A stretch of 64,000 bases of DNA from Sphaerosporella brunnea (lineage: Eukaryota > Ascomycota > Pezizomycetes > Pezizales > Pyronemataceae). The stretch covers positions 1-64,000 of the forward strand of contig VXIS01000151.1 of assembly GCA_008704415.1 (NCBI GenBank). The letters are read 5' to 3'. The notes beneath the pieces are model-generated. The model did not search any database. It had not been told where the DNA came from and worked only from the letters and a program-made list of their open reading frames with translations. This document shows positions 46,062-59,100 of this stretch, piece after piece; positions within the stretch are counted from its first letter, which is position 1, and every line of letters begins with the position of its first letter. The position numbers and the translations under genes were made by a program.

Positions 46062-46711
46062 CTATCCATCACTGGACTGAATTAGCGGATCGAAATTAGC
46101 GTCCCTGGGAAGCTTTGGCACGATCTGGCTGGTCCATCCTATGATCTGCGGCGCCTGGAGCGACATGCGAACACCGGTTGAGGTGCTCTCCATGCGTTGG
46201 TTCTGACTGGAGCGGCTGCTGTGGTAGCTGAACACCGCAAAGACAGTATGTTACTCAAGACAATTGAGATGTAGTAGAAAGACTGACTTTCCAGACATGG
46301 TGAATGGCCCATAGCCCACGCTCACGCCAGCCGATGTCGAAGAGCTGCAGCGATGGTCCTCAAGGTGCTGGCTGGCTCCCTCAACACTGATGGTGACGTT
46401 TGCAGCCACGAGGAAGGCTGTGGGGTATGCGGGGAAGAGTGTTCTGGCTGACTAGTTCTAGAAACAATACCATGACGGTTCCCAGGGGGATCATCCCATC
46501 GACCAGACGGGCCTCGTTGGCCTTGACATTGTCCGGGGGAGCCATATATTCCTTTGAGCCCCAGACCCAGCCGCCCTCCTTGGAGGTATCAACGGCAGTT
46601 CCCGGAATATGAATTGTGAGATAATGCTCGGGTGGAGTGGGGAGAGTGAAGAATCCTCGAGACAGTCGCAATCCTGTCAACCCCCTTCTTTTGTTGGTCG
46701 GAGAGGGACAT
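46062..46711 (-). pseudogene. Internally deleted remnant of a large conserved fungal protein of unknown function
   Basis: The N-terminal part reads M-S-L-S-D-Q-Q-K-K-G-V-D-R from 46711. After a frame change it continues H-Y-L-T-I-H-I-P-G, then G-G-W-V-W-G-S-K-E-Y, then N-E-A-R-L-V-D-G-M-I-P-L-G. The C-terminal part reads F-L-V-A-A-N-V-T-I-S-V, V-S-V-G-Y-G-P-F, a 60-nt intron (46287-46228), then S-T-G-V-R-M, A-P-Q-I-I-G-W, S-Q-I-V-P-K-L-P-R and stop at 46062. From memory these are the two ends of a fungal hypothetical family whose members are several hundred residues longer, so the middle appears deleted and the frame at both joins does not match. Function of the family is unknown to me. Confidence 0.55.
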
Positions 46712-48464
46712 TGCGATATCGAGTGCTGGAGGATGACTCTGAGGCCTGGCTGCAAAACTGTGTCCGTGGCTTTAGACCTTTATAGTATTGTGGTTGGGAC
46801 GCTGATTTGCCTCGACGAGAACCCGAGGAGACATGGTCCTTATAGAGGTGGCCTGCGGCTCAGGCGACGAAAGCCATACACGCAAGCTCCAGAACCCCGT
46901 GACTGTTGTCGACGCCATCATGTCCTGCTTTCAGCTGAAAAGGTATGGCGCATTGGAGTCAACCTGAGGATTGTGCGTTGGCGTATGTGTCGGCGGTTCG
47001 CAATTGTTTAGGTCTCAGGATATCAGCCCATCCCAACTCGGCTCAGGGCGGAACTTCCAGAGTTGGGACAGGAAAGAGTGTGCGCGCGGCTGGGATGATT
47101 AATGGGAGCGTTTGAATGAGATTTTCACGACGTCCGAAACAGATGTGCAGCAGTGAATTGGGTGTACTTTCGTACCCGGTTCAGGTAGAATATCGTGATA
47201 TATTGGAATTTTCTGTTCAAGGCCCTACAGCCTGCATATGCAGGGTCTGTGGGGAGCTGAAATCCCTACGTCTGTTTCCCCGGCTCATGCTTCAGCCGCC
47301 TTGCTTTCTGTTACTGGGCTTGAAAGATGCCTGGTAGTGCTTTTAAACACCGCCAACACAACAAACAATTCGAGAGAATTATTGGAGCACGTACACACAG
47401 GACCTTGCTTTCTACCTGCCGTCAACATCCAATTCGAGGCTGCACGCGAGGAATCCCGTGGCCGTTATGGACGCATCTCAATGGGTGGTTGCCGATACAG
47501 GGACTAGCCACAAAGGTCGACGTGCCTCCTCCTTGAGGTCCAGAGCATTGAAGCATAAGTGACGGCTCGTTCCATGGCCAGTATAAACTGCCGGATTCCA
47601 GCCCCCTCAAACGTCAGCACAGCATAGACAACACCGCATCTCAAAATGCCAACCTTCATGGCCATGGCTGAATTCGTTGAACCTCACCAAATTTGTCACC
47701 ATTATGTCAGAGTTCATCACTCGTGATTGTTTTTTCGAAACACTGGCCGTGCGGTTTGCTATAGTAAATACCTACCTAGGTAAATGCCTACTTAGTACCC
47801 ACCAGATGATATCATCCTGATAGGTCTTGGAGAATAGTCGAGTGCTCCAAGGCTGTGAGTAGCACAATCAAGGGTGTATAAAAGGTGCTCGTAATAAACT
47901 TGATTACACACACACAGTGGAGAAGTGCTTTTGAAGGTTATGGCAGACCCTCCAGCCCAAATCCGGTCCGCCGTCTTATTGATATCATCGCATGCGCTAA
48001 CTGCGGCTACCCCCCGGTGGCCCTCCGCTCCGCCTGGTAGTGACAAAAACAACGAATAAGGGTCAAAGAATGACCCTCCTGTTTACCCTTCCATGCGAGA
48101 AGCCTGCTGCTTCTTCTTCCCCTTCTCCTTCCTCTCCTCCTTTCCCCTCTCCTTCGTCCACTAGGGCCCGCATGCCACTCCGAGGTGTCTCCGACTAGGC
48201 AAAAAAACAAAAACAAAAACAAATGTCTTGTAGCATCAGCTTACGTTCGTTCCCAATAAACATTGATTTTCTCTTTGATACATGCTGTTCCAAGCCCCCC
48301 CGATCCTCCTACGTTATCCTTTCCTCCTAGAATACATTCGCTAAACAACCTTCATCCGAATCCGCTCACTCCCACTCACCGGACAATCTCCCCCCCAAAT
48401 CCACAAATGTCCTGTAATACTCCAGTTAGCTCGGACCAATGATTTCCTCGAGAAGCCCTTACCA
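46712..48464. other. Intergenic, 3' of the peptide synthetase
   Basis: No gene recognised. A TACCTACCTAGGTA-like palindromic string lies near 47768-47785 and a CT-rich run at 48110-48155. There is no tailoring enzyme, transporter or regulator between the synthetase and the remnant gene. Confidence 0.5.
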
Positions 48465-50100
48465 TTAAACCTCGCAAAACATAATATCATGTCCTTCCCT
48501 CTCACATCGCCTCTCCCTCTCCATCCTGCCTGACGCTATCAAGGTCTGCAGCCTGAGAGTTGGATAGTCAAACACGTCCTGTATGCTAACATTGAGCTGC
48601 CGTTTCTTGCACGCAACAGACAGGCGAGCAGCGTTGACCGAGTCGCCGCCTATGGCGAAGAAGTTCGCGTCTACATGGTGGGTTACAGAGTCAGGGATGG
48701 TGTCCATCAGTATTTGTTGCCAGCAGTCTCGTAGGATAGACAGAGTTCGGTAGTCCATGGCTGCCTTTTGCAGAGTTGCTGGGGCCATGGGGCTCATGGT
48801 GGCTGTCATGGGGAGCAGTGGCGAACAGGTAGGGGCAGAGATGGCGCCGCTCGGGTTGTGGTATATGTCCATGACAGCCTCACACAGTGAATCGATTAGC
48901 CGTCCTGCAATCGACGATGGAATTGCCCAGTCGCTGTACCGCAGCCCGACCGTGATGTGATCCGCGTATGGCACGGTGCACAGCCAAGTGTCGACCTCGT
49001 CGCAAAGTCCAGGGTATGAAATTGATCCGGCCGCGTTCCATACCAGTCCATTCCCATCGGCACCGTTTTGTGTGGCCGCCGGGATATTTTGATGTTGGAC
49101 CACGCTGCCGAATCGAGTTGAGATGGGCCAGGATGTGCAGTTCTCGACAATGTCCGAGAAGGATGTCGTCTCGTAAGGAATCATAGCCGACTGTTGCGCG
49201 CGGACGTACTGAAGAAGGTCTTTATTCGTTCGGGTTTGATCAAGGCTGACGCGGAGTGGAAGAATGTTCATGCATGGTCCAATCATGCTCTCGATGCCAT
49301 CTATTGGGGCGCTGCGTCCGGATACTAAGGTTCCGAAGACAATATCAGGCTGGCCGAGCAAATGTGCGAGGACCAGGGACCACGCGGCATTCAGGATGGT
49401 GGAGAAGGTTACACCATGCGTGGATGGCGGATTAGGTATGCGTCTCTCCACGCGGCTTTGGAGGAAATGCCGGTCATTGGGCCAAGGGCGCGAGACCAAA
49501 TGCGTCATATTGGAGTCCTTTAAGTGGGTCCTCCAAAATGACTGCGCAGCCTCAGTGTTTGCTTTCAGGCTATAGTCGATGAAGAGCGAGTAACTGGGGC
49601 GCTCTGGGAGTGTCTGGTAGAGATAGGCCGTTCGAATATCGCCGAGGATGAGATTTAGACACATACCGTCGTATTGTGAATGCGATAGGCCAACAACAAG
49701 ACGATGCGTGTTACCTCGGCTCAAGAGACGGAATTTCGCCATGGGCTTTTCGAAGGATACAGGAGCATCGTCCTGACACATCTCCAGGATTGAATCGAGG
49801 TCCTGATCACCCTGTGCTGCCTGGAAATCGACGGAGAGCTGTCGCAAGACCACCTGAAGCATACCACGGCGGTCCATGGTGAAGATAGTTCGGAGGACAG
49901 GGTGTTGGTCGACTACTGATTGACAGGCCCGGTGGAGCCGTTCCGTATCCAACACACCTTCAATGTCGATAGGAAACCAGGCATAGTATGCCTTGTGCCA
50001 CTTTTGGCCTTCGATCACGCATGCCTGTTGGATAGGTGTTGCTGGGTATACATCCTCTATCAAAGTCTCGTCGATAGCCATATCCGAACTGATCTGTGAG
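48465..50100 (-). other. NRPS terminal CT-type condensation domain followed by a last T domain
   Basis: The last C domain starts D-V-Y-P-A-T-P-I-Q-Q. Its active site reads S-H-S-Q-Y-D-G, and a tyrosine follows the aspartate after exactly 14 residues. This is the SHxxxD-x14-Y pattern reported for fungal cyclising CT domains. The protein does not end there: a complete T domain (F-F-A-I-G-G-D-S, serine near 48640) forms the C-terminus, with a short basic tail. Confidence 0.88.
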
Positions 50101-53100
50101 AGGCAGAGATCGGGGAAATTAATCAGTGAAAACGGCGGAGGAACCGCTGGACTAATGGATTGACTCTGCTCTTGCACAGGGTTCTCGTCCTTTGTAATAA
50201 GTTCACACATCTTTCTGAGCTTCGGGGCTGCAAACACATCGGAAACAGTCAGGCGATACCCGTTGCGTCTGAAAGCAGCAACAAGTTGAATCGCAGTGAT
50301 AGAGTCTCCGCCGAGCTCGAAGAAGCCATCGTCCAGCTCGATCGCTAGGGGATCGCCAATTCCAAGCGTCTTCGCCCATAGTGACTGTACTGTCTTCTCG
50401 ATCTCGGTCGTGGGGACTGATTTTTCACCCGTAGCGCGGAAACGATAACCACGGATTTCGTCTTCTGATAGGTTTGAATAGGCCTGTCGAAGCTTTTTCC
50501 GGTCAAGCTTTGCGGACAGATTTAGTGGAAGATGGGATATCGGGATGTAGAGACTAGGTATCATGTATGCTGGGAGCAGCTCCTTCAGACGAGCCACAAT
50601 ACCTTGAGAAAGACGACTGAATTCATCTGAGTGGGGATTGATGAGCGAGCCTGTGGAAGAAGCCCCGCTGACGACAAATGCAACAAGGATTGACCTATTG
50701 CTCGCTGCGAAGACTTCAACGGCGGTCTGCATACCTGAACGCAGCTGGTTCATCTTGTTTTCGACTTCGCCGAGCTCTATACGTTGACCGTTAACCTTCA
50801 CCTGCGTATCTCTCCTTCCAAGATATTGAATGGATCCATCGCCGTTGAACCGTGCTAGATCGCCGGTTTTGTAGACTCTTGACGGCTTTGAACGCATCCA
50901 CAAAGGATTCTCGATAAAAGCAGCCTTCGTCTTCTCTGGCTGATTTAAGTAGCCCCGTGCTAACGAAGGCCCCGAGAACGCGAGCTCTCCAACGCATCCT
51001 AGAGGTGCAAGGCGATCATCGTTCTCCAAGTCCAGAATCCACGCGCACGCCGAAGTAACATGCCCGAGGTTGTTCGGACTCGTTTCGAGAGTAACGTTGC
51101 CATTCACAACGACGTCAATGCAGGTTTCCGTAGGCCCATAATCATTGATCAGGCGGACTCCAGCGTCCATCGCAGCCTTGATATTTGCTTCCGTCATAGG
51201 CTCACCACCCAAAATTACCGTCTTCAAACTTGGTATCTGCTTCAAATCGAGCAAGGCGAGCACCGTTGGCGTCAGAATTACCATCTCGACCTGTAGCTCG
51301 TTCATCATCTCCACCGGATGGTCAAGGAAGTCTTGTTCCGAAGAAATACAGAGACATCCACCGTAAGCAAGCGTTGTGAAGATTTGAGCTATGCTCGTAT
51401 CGAACGTTAGGTTGCTGGATTGCAACATCCGTGTGCCCTGGTAGATGCCAAAGTCGCGGGACTCGGAGATGACGGTTGTGGACAGGGCGGAGTGCTCCAT
51501 CACAACACCTTTGGGATTGCCTGTGCTACCGGAGGTGAAGAGGATGTAGGCGATGTCAGATGGGCTCACCGTAGGGAACGCCAGATGAGAAATTTCTGCA
51601 AACTTTTGAGAGAGAATTTTCTCCACTGATACCACTGTCATGCCGGGAAATCCATCGAAACGGTTCGCCGTGGATTCAGAAACCAATGCCAGGCCAGCTC
51701 CCACCTCACCGAGGATGTACTGAATGCGAGAATCCGGAAATGAAGGGTCGATTGGGATATAAGATGATCCTGCCTTCATAATTCCCAGCAAGGAGATTAC
51801 CATGGTACTTGAACGCTTGATGCAGATTGGAATGATAGTCCCCGGTGGTATGCCCATTGCAAGGATGCCGTGCCCAACTTGCGAAGACAGCTTTTCAAGC
51901 TCGCCATAGTTGAGATTTCCATCATGGGACACGATTGCCGATAGGTCGGGGTTTTGGATCGCTTGTTCCTCGATCATATTATGGATGCAGGTGCTGGAAG
52001 CTTCAGGACAGTTCTTGTTCCACGACCAGACCATTTCTTCATCGAACTGAGTGGACATGACGATCTTGTCCATGCAAGCGCTCTCATCCATGCATAGCGC
52101 GTGAAGTTGTTGTATCACATTGGAGAAGTGCTGCAGTAGCCATTCGATTCGGGAGGAATCGATGACAATAGGGTCAAAGAAAGCGTTCAAATCGATGCTT
52201 GCATCGTAGTTGAGCTCGCATTCCATCGCGAGGGCGTATTGTTGGATTAGAGGGGGACTTTCGAGTTGGTCAAGTTGGAGAGTATCCCCGCCAGTCTCGA
52301 AGGACTGGGTACTGATTTTAGCCAACGCTATATGTAATCATTACCGGAAAAGGAACATACCTTGGCCGGGCTTCTACCGGGTTGGATGATCAAAAAGTTG
52401 CTAAACTCGCAAACCTTCGTTGACTCTACAAACCCCTGGATATTCTGCAATCCGACATGTTCATATGGTATCATTTCCACTGACTGGGAATGCACATCTC
52501 TCAAAAGCGAAGCTGGTGATGCGGTAGGATCAATCGTTATCCGTACTGGAACGGCCGTTTGTGTAGGCCCTGTGATACTCTCGATGCCCGCAACAGGTGC
52601 GTTCCTTCCGGTTAAGGCCATACCAAAGCACACGTCATTGGTGTTGGTGTACCGCGCTAAAACAACTCCCCAAGCGGCTCTGACGAGCGAGGCAGTGGTT
52701 ACCTTGTTGGGGAGCGATTGCTTTCCAAGGGCGAGGCGGGTATGACTAACAGCGGTGACTTTGCTCTTGTGGGAGGGTCGTTTCTCCGGAAATTCAGTGG
52801 GCGCGACTCCTGAAAGGCGATTCCGCCAGAAATCAGACGCTTCCGAGGACACCGAGGACGCTTCGGAAACGAATTTGACGAAATTCTTGTACGCTGGGTG
52901 GGAAGGGAGTGCATTCCGTGTATCATAGGCCAGGCGGAAGTCTTCCATTATGAGCGGTAACGACCATCCATCGTACAGGGCCTATGGATTCATCAGTATC
53001 GATCAACATATTTCATGGGATGTACGTACATGATGGACACTCAGGACGAAAAAGGATTCACCAGAATCATTGGTAAAAATGCCATACCGACACAAGGCAT

Positions 53101-56100
53101 CACCATAAGCAAGCGTTTGGCTGCGTTCTTCCTCAAGATGCTGGTCAAGGTTGTTGCCCGAATTCCATGGATCGAGAGCCTTCAAAACAACTTGGAGGCT
53201 CCCGTGGGTGGTGACATTCACTATTCTCGTCCTCAAGATGTCGTTGTTGACAAGGACACTTTCCCAGGCATTCCGGAGACGGCCGAGATCTGTTGATGGA
53301 GATAATCGGTATACCTTTTGTGAGAGGTATGCTCCCGTTTCACGGGTAGACAATGCAACCATCCCTTCTTGGAGCGGCGAGCACGGATAGATATCTTGAA
53401 CTGCTTCTGGGGCAACATGGCATTGAGATGATACCACCCCAACGAGGTCCGAAACCGACTGTGTATTAACCAAAGAAAACTCAGGGATTTCAATGGTGTT
53501 GGAGGGTGGAGAGCTAGAGTCGAGATTCAATGAAGCCGCCATATCCCCCAGATCATTAGACCGATGGATGTCAGAGACTGCCAGATTCAGACCTTTCTTG
53601 CGGAAAGCAGAAACGAGCTGAATAGCGGAAATGGAGTCACCTCCGAGGACAAAGAAGTTATCATGCAGACCGATTTCACTGGCTTCGAGGTGAAGGATTT
53701 GTGCCCAAATCTCGCAGACAAGCTTCTCAGCAGTGGTTGACGGTAGCTGTTTGGCCGTGCCGTCATGGCGTCTGCGGTAAGTGGAGAGGGGTGCTTCAGA
53801 CAGCTGGCTGAAAAGGTCTTTCAGAGCTCGGCGGTCGGTCTTGCCAGACGTTGTGCGAGGAATAGAGGAAACGGGAAGGAGAATTCCGGGGACCATATAT
53901 GGCGGGAGTGTCTTTTTGATAGTTCGTTCGATACGGTCAAGAACCTCGCTGATCTGCTGAGTCAGGGGAATAAGGCGTTCCTCTGCAGTGGTACCTTGTA
54001 ACTGCACGAAGCCCACAAGCATGTCAACCCTGTTGCGGGAACATAGCTCCACTGCCGACTGAACAACCGCTTCGCAGTTCCCTAGACTGCTCTCGATCTC
54101 TCCCATCTCAATTCTCATCCCATGCAGCTTGACCTGAGTGTCTTTTCGTCCGAGATATTCGATGCTGCCATCTGAAGCATAGCGGGCAAGGTCTCCAGTT
54201 TTGTAGATTCGCGGTGATCCATAGGCCTGTGGCATCCACGAAACACTGTCGATAAAAGCATTGGCAGTCCGCGTGGGGTCATTGAGATACCCACGAGCCA
54301 GGATACCACCCGATATCACAAGCTCACCGACGCAGCCGAGAGGAGCGAGTGTGTTGTGGTCTTCGATCTCTGTTATCCATACCAAGCCGCCGAGACTATA
54401 GCCAATATTATTTGGGAGGGTGTTAGAGGTCACCACCGCTGCCGCACAGTCGACAGATGCCTCAGTAGGGCCATATCCATTCATCACGCGCATAGTTCCA
54501 TCTGTCCAAGTCTTGACCAACTCAGGACTGAGTGCTTCTCCCGTCATTGCAAGGACCTTTAGGTTAGGCACTTCGGTGGGATTAAGCAGTTTTGCGACGG
54601 TGGGTGTCAGGATCACAAGGTCGACTTGCATCTTGTTGATCGTGTGGGCGAGATTGTAGAGTCTGTCGCTCTCTGAGGGGATACAGAGGCATCCGCCATA
54701 CGTCAACGTCGTGAATATGTCAACAACGCTCACGTCGAATGTGTAGGAACAGAACTGAAGCACACGCACACCGTCGATCATGCTATGCCCAAATTTGGTG
54801 CCGTGTTCGATGACGCTCTTGCAGATGGAACCGTGCTCGATAACGACACCCTTTGGCTGTCCGGTGCTTCCGGAGGTATAAATCACATATGCCGCATCAC
54901 TAGGGCTCGCACTTGGAGTTCCAGTGCTGTGGAAACCGTTGGTCATCTGATTCTGGGCGAAGAAAGCGGAATCTATAACAACAGTCTCGACGTCGATGAA
55001 GTCCTCAAAGATGTGACTTTGTGAGGACGAAGAGAGAACGATTATCGCCCCCGTTTGGCCGAGTATGTATTCCAAACGAGATTTGGGATGTGCTGGATCG
55101 AGCGGCACGTAGGCTCCGCCTGCTTTTAGAATCCCAAGCATGGCGACGATCATGAGGCTAGATTTTTCGAAGCATATAGGCACAAACACCTCGGGGCCAA
55201 CACCTCGTTTCATCAGATGCCGTGCCAACTTGCTGGTCTGATAATCCAATTCCGCATATGTGAGTGTGATATCCGGCCCAGTGACAGCCGGACGATCGGG
55301 ATGAAGAGAAACAGTCTTTTCAATAAGCTGTGTGAGACACTGATCTTCCATAGACGGATAGCCCGGGTTCCAGGTTAAAATCTGCTCAAATTCCTCTCGA
55401 GTGCTCATTTGATGGATCGCATGCCGTACAGGTGTCTGGCTGGATGCATTTCGAGATAGAGCCTCTATCGCCTTGCTGAAGTGCTGTAGAACCCAAAGCA
55501 TGCGCTGGGAATCGATGGCCGCAGGGTCGAACTGAGCAGACAAAGATACTCCGGTCTCGGTTATCTGGCATTCCATGACGATTCCATATGTCTGCATCAT
55601 CTGTGTATACTCTCCAAGCTGTGTCATGCGCATAGTCGCCGCTGCTGAAGCAGTCGGTGGGTGGATGACGAGCAGATTCTTGAACTGACAAGCCCGTTCG
55701 GCATCTGGACTCAATCGCCGGATTTTCTGCAGACCATAGTGTTCAAACGGCATCATTGCAGCGGCTTGAGAATGTACAGCCTCCAGGAATTCCGAGATGG
55801 GTTGGTCGTAGCTCACAGTCACTCGGACTGGCAGCGTGAGGATCGTCGGGCCAGCCACCGTATCAAGACCATCTACAGGTGCCGTTCGCCCAGACAAAGT
55901 GGCCCCAAAGATCACATCGTGCGCATCGAAGCTGGGGAGTAGCACATGTCGGGAAATAGTAACGGCCCAGGCTGCACGGATAATGGTGGGGAAGGTGACT
56001 GTGCTTTGTACAATCGGGATATCAACAGTCAAATCCTTCCAAGCGGTAGCACGAAGGCTGTGACTGGAGGCGGGAAGTGACAGGAAGTCTGATAGGGAAG

Positions 56101-59100
56101 CTCCTGCCAGGTAAGATTTCCAGAAGGTCTGTGATGCTTCTTGGTCCACTGCCTGCGTATATTTGACATAGTTTTTGAACGGTGTTCGTGCGGGGAGAGG
56201 CGCTGAGATGTTTGCGTATGCTGAATAGAAATCATCCAGGATTAACCCGAATGAGAAGCCATCATATAGCTATGATTGGAGTTTTATTAGCACCCTTCCA
56301 TGGCCCTCAAAGTCGGGTGTCAACTTACCGAGTGGTGAAGGGTCAGCACGAAATAGACCAAATCTTTTCCTCCACTGCTAATGAGTGCACAACGCATAAG
56401 GGGCCGACCATATTCGAAAGGTTCCTGCTTGTCATTCTCCAAATATTCTGTTTTCTTCAGTTAGTTGATGCGACAACTAAATAGATAACGGGTACATTCC
56501 CTTGAAGCTACTTCGTATGACCTCTAATTTGGCTGAAGTCCTGCAAACTACCTGGATACTCCCAGCCTCGTAGTCGCCTGCCTGGATGATTCGTGTTCTC
56601 AGAATAGGATGAGCATCGACTGTTTTCTCCCAGGCCGAGCAGAATCGGTTTAGGTCCATGCTACGGGCTAGTTCGTACACCCTCTGCGCCACATATGCCC
56701 CCGGATGCCCAACAGACAAAGCCATAAGTCCTTCTTGGAGGGGAGAACAAGCATAAACATCCTCAATATCCGCCGGTGCCATTCCGCAGCTGCTTGCCGC
56801 AAGTTGTAGGGTGGCATCATCGATTGCCTGTACTGCAGTAACGCTGTGATGGCTTCCGTCAAGGTCCTTTTGCAACGCTTTCGCCATCAAACCGAGCCTT
56901 GGGTGCTGGAACACCGACGCAACCGTGAATGCGAGACCATCCTTTCGCCCAGCATTTACAAGCCTGATGGCAGACATGGAGTCACCTCCAAGCCGGAAGA
57001 AATTGTCGTCAAGGCCGATTGACGCAGGTGGCAACTGAAGAACAGAGGTCCATATGGCATGCAACTTCTTTTCCACCGCAGTTTCTGGCCGCTGCTTAAA
57101 CGCGCTGCCAGATCGGTATCGTGCCAATTGCTCTGTCGAAAGCTCTGATAATATCCTACGTAACTCTTTCCGATCCGTCTTTCCAGAGCCTGTCAACGGA
57201 ATCTTCCCCAGAGGAAGGAAAATCGACGGCACCATATACGCGGGGAGAACATCGGCCAGTTTGGTCACAGCTTTACTCAGCGTGGTGTCTATGCTTTCAG
57301 TGAGGGTGAGTAATCCATCGCCATGTGCGTCGTCGAGGGAAACCAATGCGATCAGTCTCGCCTCGGCGAATTGTGGCATGGATGCCGTTGATTCAACCGC
57401 GGCATTGCGGACTCCAGGGTGCTGACACAGGTGGTGCTCGATCTCAGAAACCTCGATTCGTTGGCCGCGGAGCTTCACTTGCGTGTCTTTGCGTCCTACA
57501 CATGATAGCGTGCCGTCCGTGTTGTAGTGCACCAAATCGCCTGTCTTGTAAATTTTTGTCCAGGATCCAAGAGCATCCTTACCCCAGGGAAGACTAGCGC
57601 CATCTATAAACGCGGCGCTTGTCTTGGCAGGGTCGTTTAGATATCCGCGCGCTAATGTTGGCCCAGAGATTATGAGTTCGCCTATGCAACCAATGGGTGT
57701 CAAGCGCTCGGTTCTCTCGGGGTCGGCGATCCAAAGGTGAGCGGCCACACCTTTGCCGATGCTTGCGGGATTGAAATCGGGACCGGTGGCCTCGGAGCTG
57801 GCAGAATCCATGCAGGTCTCAGTCGGCCCGTAATCATTCATGAGGCGAACCTTCTGGCTCCAGGTGAGGACGTTCCGACGGGTCATAGGCTCTCCGATAA
57901 GGATCAGCGTTTCAAGCTTGGGAACTAACTCAGGGGACAGTAGATTAGAAACGGTGGTGGGAGTCAGGATGGCCATTTGAATGCCCATTTCGTTGATGAT
58001 CCGAGGAAGTGAAACCAAGCGTTCTTCCTCGGACGGGATGCAAACGCAACCGCCATGGAGTAGCGTCGAAAAAATTTCCATCACGCTGGTGTCAAATGTG
58101 TATCCCGCGAATTGGAGCACTCGCAGGCTGTCCGTGAAGCCGAATCTAGGTCCATGGGCCAGGAGACTTGTGGTCACGGCAGAATGCTCCAGAACGACAC
58201 CCTTTGGTTGTCCGGTGCTGCCGGATGTGAACATAACATATGCGATGTTTCTTGAGGTGACAGAAGCATTGTGTGCTGTGAAATGGGGCTTTTCAGAAAG
58301 ATGTATTGTATCCACAGGCAGAACGGAAGGAGCTCCCAACGCATGACAAGCATCTTCGAAACCAGGTGAACATAGTATAACTCGTGTGCCGACCTCACGG
58401 ACGATGTATTGAAGTCGTTTTTGCGGCTGGGAAGTATCCAGTGGGACGTATCCACCACCTGCCTTCAGAACTGCAAGCATAGCAATGATCATCAGGCTTG
58501 ATTTCTTGAAGTAGAGAGGAACCAAAACGTCCGGGCCAACCCCCGCGTCAATGAGTTTAGAGCTTAAGACTGAAGAGAGTGCATCGACCTCGCCATAGGT
58601 TCGAATGCCGTCTGATGCATGGATAGCGACACGCTTTGGGTGGAGAAGAGCGCGATCGCAGAAAGCATGATGGACGCAACGGTCAATGCGGTTGTGGTGG
58701 ACATCGTTCCAGAGTTTTATTTGAGTGAGATCTTGCTGACCAAAGAGGCTGATGTCGCTTATTCTCACAGGGATTGCGACATGGCCTGTGCACGTGGTCA
58801 GTGGTCTGTACTGCGGAGATACGAGGCAAACACACCTTTAGCCAACTGTTGGATTGCCTGCGAGAAATGATAAAGAATCCAGCGAACGTTCTCAGACTCG
58901 ACAGCTTTATCGTCATATACCGCCGATAAAGATACACCAGTGAGTGTTTTCTGGCACTCTACTGAAAGGCAATACGTCTCCGTCATCCTCGACTTATCAA
59001 AGTCCAGCTTCAACTGCAATCTCTTGTCTTCGGTGGACTCCCTCGCTACAGGCTGTATTACCAGAAGGCTCTGGAAACTACAGGCTTCTTGAGCATCGTG

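Noticed and set aside
48465..50100. Reading the last condensation-like domain as an epimerisation domain
   Set aside because: The motif is SHSQYDG with the tyrosine 14 residues on, which fits a fungal CT domain; it is followed by T, whereas E domains follow T and precede C.
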